In this document: positions 63,202 through 64,000 of the stretch, piece by piece
Layout of the letters: each line of letters opens with the position of its first letter
Position numbering within the stretch: the stretch's first letter is position 1
Assembly (NCBI GenBank): GCA_947303855.1
Contig: CAMYZO010000004.1
Span: 1-64,000, forward strand
Direction: 5' to 3'
Origin: an uncultured Prevotellaceae bacterium
GTDB lineage: Bacteria > Bacteroidota > Bacteroidia > Bacteroidales > Bacteroidaceae
DNA: 64,000 nt
Made by a program: the position numbers and the translations under genes
The notes under the pieces: generated by a model
What the model saw: only the letters and a program-made list of their open reading frames with translations
The model's database searches: none
Told to the model about the DNA's origin: nothing

Positions 63202-64000
63202 GTGTTAACATCGGCAAGGTACTCTGGTGACTCATCCGCGTCAATGAGTATCTGGCACTCGGAGAATCAGAAACGCTGTATAGGATTTTTCGTGAAAAAG
63301 GGTGACAGGGTGACAGAACGCCCAGCCACAAAGGGTTTGCACCCTTTTTAGAGGGTGTCAGGGGTGACAGAAGGGTGACAGTGACCTCCCCTGACCCCTC
63401 CTGTAGGAGGGGGATGATTACAAAGCAAGCCCTTCGGTACTATCTGTCCTCCCCCCTATAGGGGGAGTTCTCCGCGAGCGAAGCGACCGGAGGTCGAGCG
63501 AGAGGGGGTCATAGGTGGTGGCGGTAATCAAAAACAAGGAGTGGGATCATGCGAACGGAAGGACGGCAACGCCATGACACGAGCCTCCACGCTGCTGAAT
63601 TCTCGAGAGAATTTGAGCGTTAGAAGCCGTCACAGATGTGAGAGGCGGCACTTGGCGGATGAATTCTCTCGAGAATTCACGGGAAATAGCGCCCTTTGGA
63701 ACTGCAACATGAGGAACGACAATCCCGTGAGGCTGTCTTTCTATGGTATTACAGCCTGTCACCCTTCTGTCACCCCTGACACCCTCCGAAAAGGGTGCAA
63801 ACGCCCTGTACATCGGCGTTTTGTCACCCTGTCACCCTTTAAATACTTTTTTCCTATATACGCATGCGCAAAAGTATGGTCCACACTGCTTTCGGACACA
63901 TTTCACCACCATTTCGCCTGTCTGTCCGACATTCCCGTCATTGTCCGAACAAGGTAGCCACTATTCAGCCCAATTATTTGGATTGGGGCATGAAATCGTA
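63202..64000. repeat. Interspersed repeat region with large inverted arms, no gene
   Basis: No real gene is visible; an 88-codon minus-strand ORF (63547-63813) belongs to the repeat. Two arms, about 63297-63381 and 63756-63842, are imperfect inverted copies, each with GGGTGACAG or CTGTCACCC units and a copy of AAAGGGT...TGCACCCTTT. Between them are GC-rich hairpins (CCCCTCC/GGAGGGG at about 63395-63411 and CTCCCCC-TATA-GGGGGAG at about 63449) and a GGAGTTCTCCGCGAGCGAAG stretch of a kind seen repeatedly in Bacteroidetes genomes. A 17-base inverted pair (GAATTCTCGAGAGAATT at 63597 with its complement at 63662) is also present. From 63843 to the end I see nothing coding. Confidence 0.7.

Noticed and set aside
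63547-63813. 88-codon minus-strand ORF in the terminal repeat
   Set aside because: It lies within repeat DNA and reads through the inverted arms; it is probably not a gene.
63296-63842. CRISPR array from the repeated GGGTGACAG units
   Set aside because: The units are short, unevenly spaced and lie in inverted arms; there are no regular spacers and no cas genes.

Overview
The window is one 64 kb piece of a Bacteroidetes chromosome, most likely Prevotella in the broad sense (Prevotella, Segatella, Xylanibacter and relatives). The evidence is as follows. Promoter -7 elements of the TAnnTTTG type sit in front of many genes, and there are no convincing Shine-Dalgarno sites. There is a hybrid two-component-like regulator with a Reg_prop/Y_Y_Y sensor. 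Secreted pectate lyases carry C-terminal tails resembling type IX secretion signals. The bamD-rpoZ-DUF4293 order, the Porin_10-type porin, DUF4468 and the GDP-fucose genes are all typical of the group. No rRNA, tRNA or CRISPR array was found by eye.

Layout. 1-6.2 kb is an envelope cluster: the end of kdsA, kdsD, a degenerate HTCS regulator and a secreted cardiolipin-synthase-like phospholipase D. 6.2-9.3 kb is a two-gene minus-strand unit, a TPR protein and a binding-protein-like lipoprotein. 9.4-15.5 kb is an accessory island that is visibly more AT-rich than its surroundings. It holds an AAA ATPase/PD-(D/E)XK gene flanked by related palindromes, a lipoprotein with a strongly folded leader, a candidate small RNA converging on an orphan CdiA-C-like nuclease gene, a RhuM gene, gene remnants and a DUF6398 gene. 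15.5-19.3 kb has radA, queC and pgk. 19.3-25.4 kb has a secreted Lys/Ala-rich coiled coil, two tandem PL9-type pectate lyases and a zinc-ribbon membrane lipoprotein.

25.6-30.1 kb carries recJ, recQ and ispE. Convergent to it, 30.1-35.4 kb is a serine-synthesis region (serC, serA) followed by a separate HIT-DUF1015-YigZ-glucosaminidase unit. 35.5-40.7 kb has a DbpA-like helicase, an OmpH/Skp-like lipoprotein, a small membrane protein, mltG, a lipoprotein and an outer-membrane barrel. 40.9-48.1 kb has glnS, a TPR protein, a DedA protein and the GDP-mannose to GDP-fucose genes manC-gmd-fcl. 48.1-52.5 kb on the minus strand holds a multidomain PL1 pectate lyase, a small leader-like peptide and a LicC-like nucleotidyltransferase. 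52.6-56.3 kb is bamD-rpoZ-DUF4293-DPP IV. 56.4-62.6 kb has uvrB, a DUF4468 protein, a small membrane protein, a porin and menA. The window ends in an ftsZ paralogue that breaks off just after the tubulin signature, followed by interspersed-repeat DNA with large inverted arms.

How the genes fit together: kdsA/kdsD (Kdo), ispE, menA, mltG, bamD and the OmpH-like protein support the Gram-negative envelope and respiration. PL9, PL9 and PL1 indicate pectin use through secreted enzymes without an adjacent SusCD pair. manC-gmd-fcl supplies GDP-fucose for surface glycans. All calls come from reading the sequence and the supplied translations; no database search was run.
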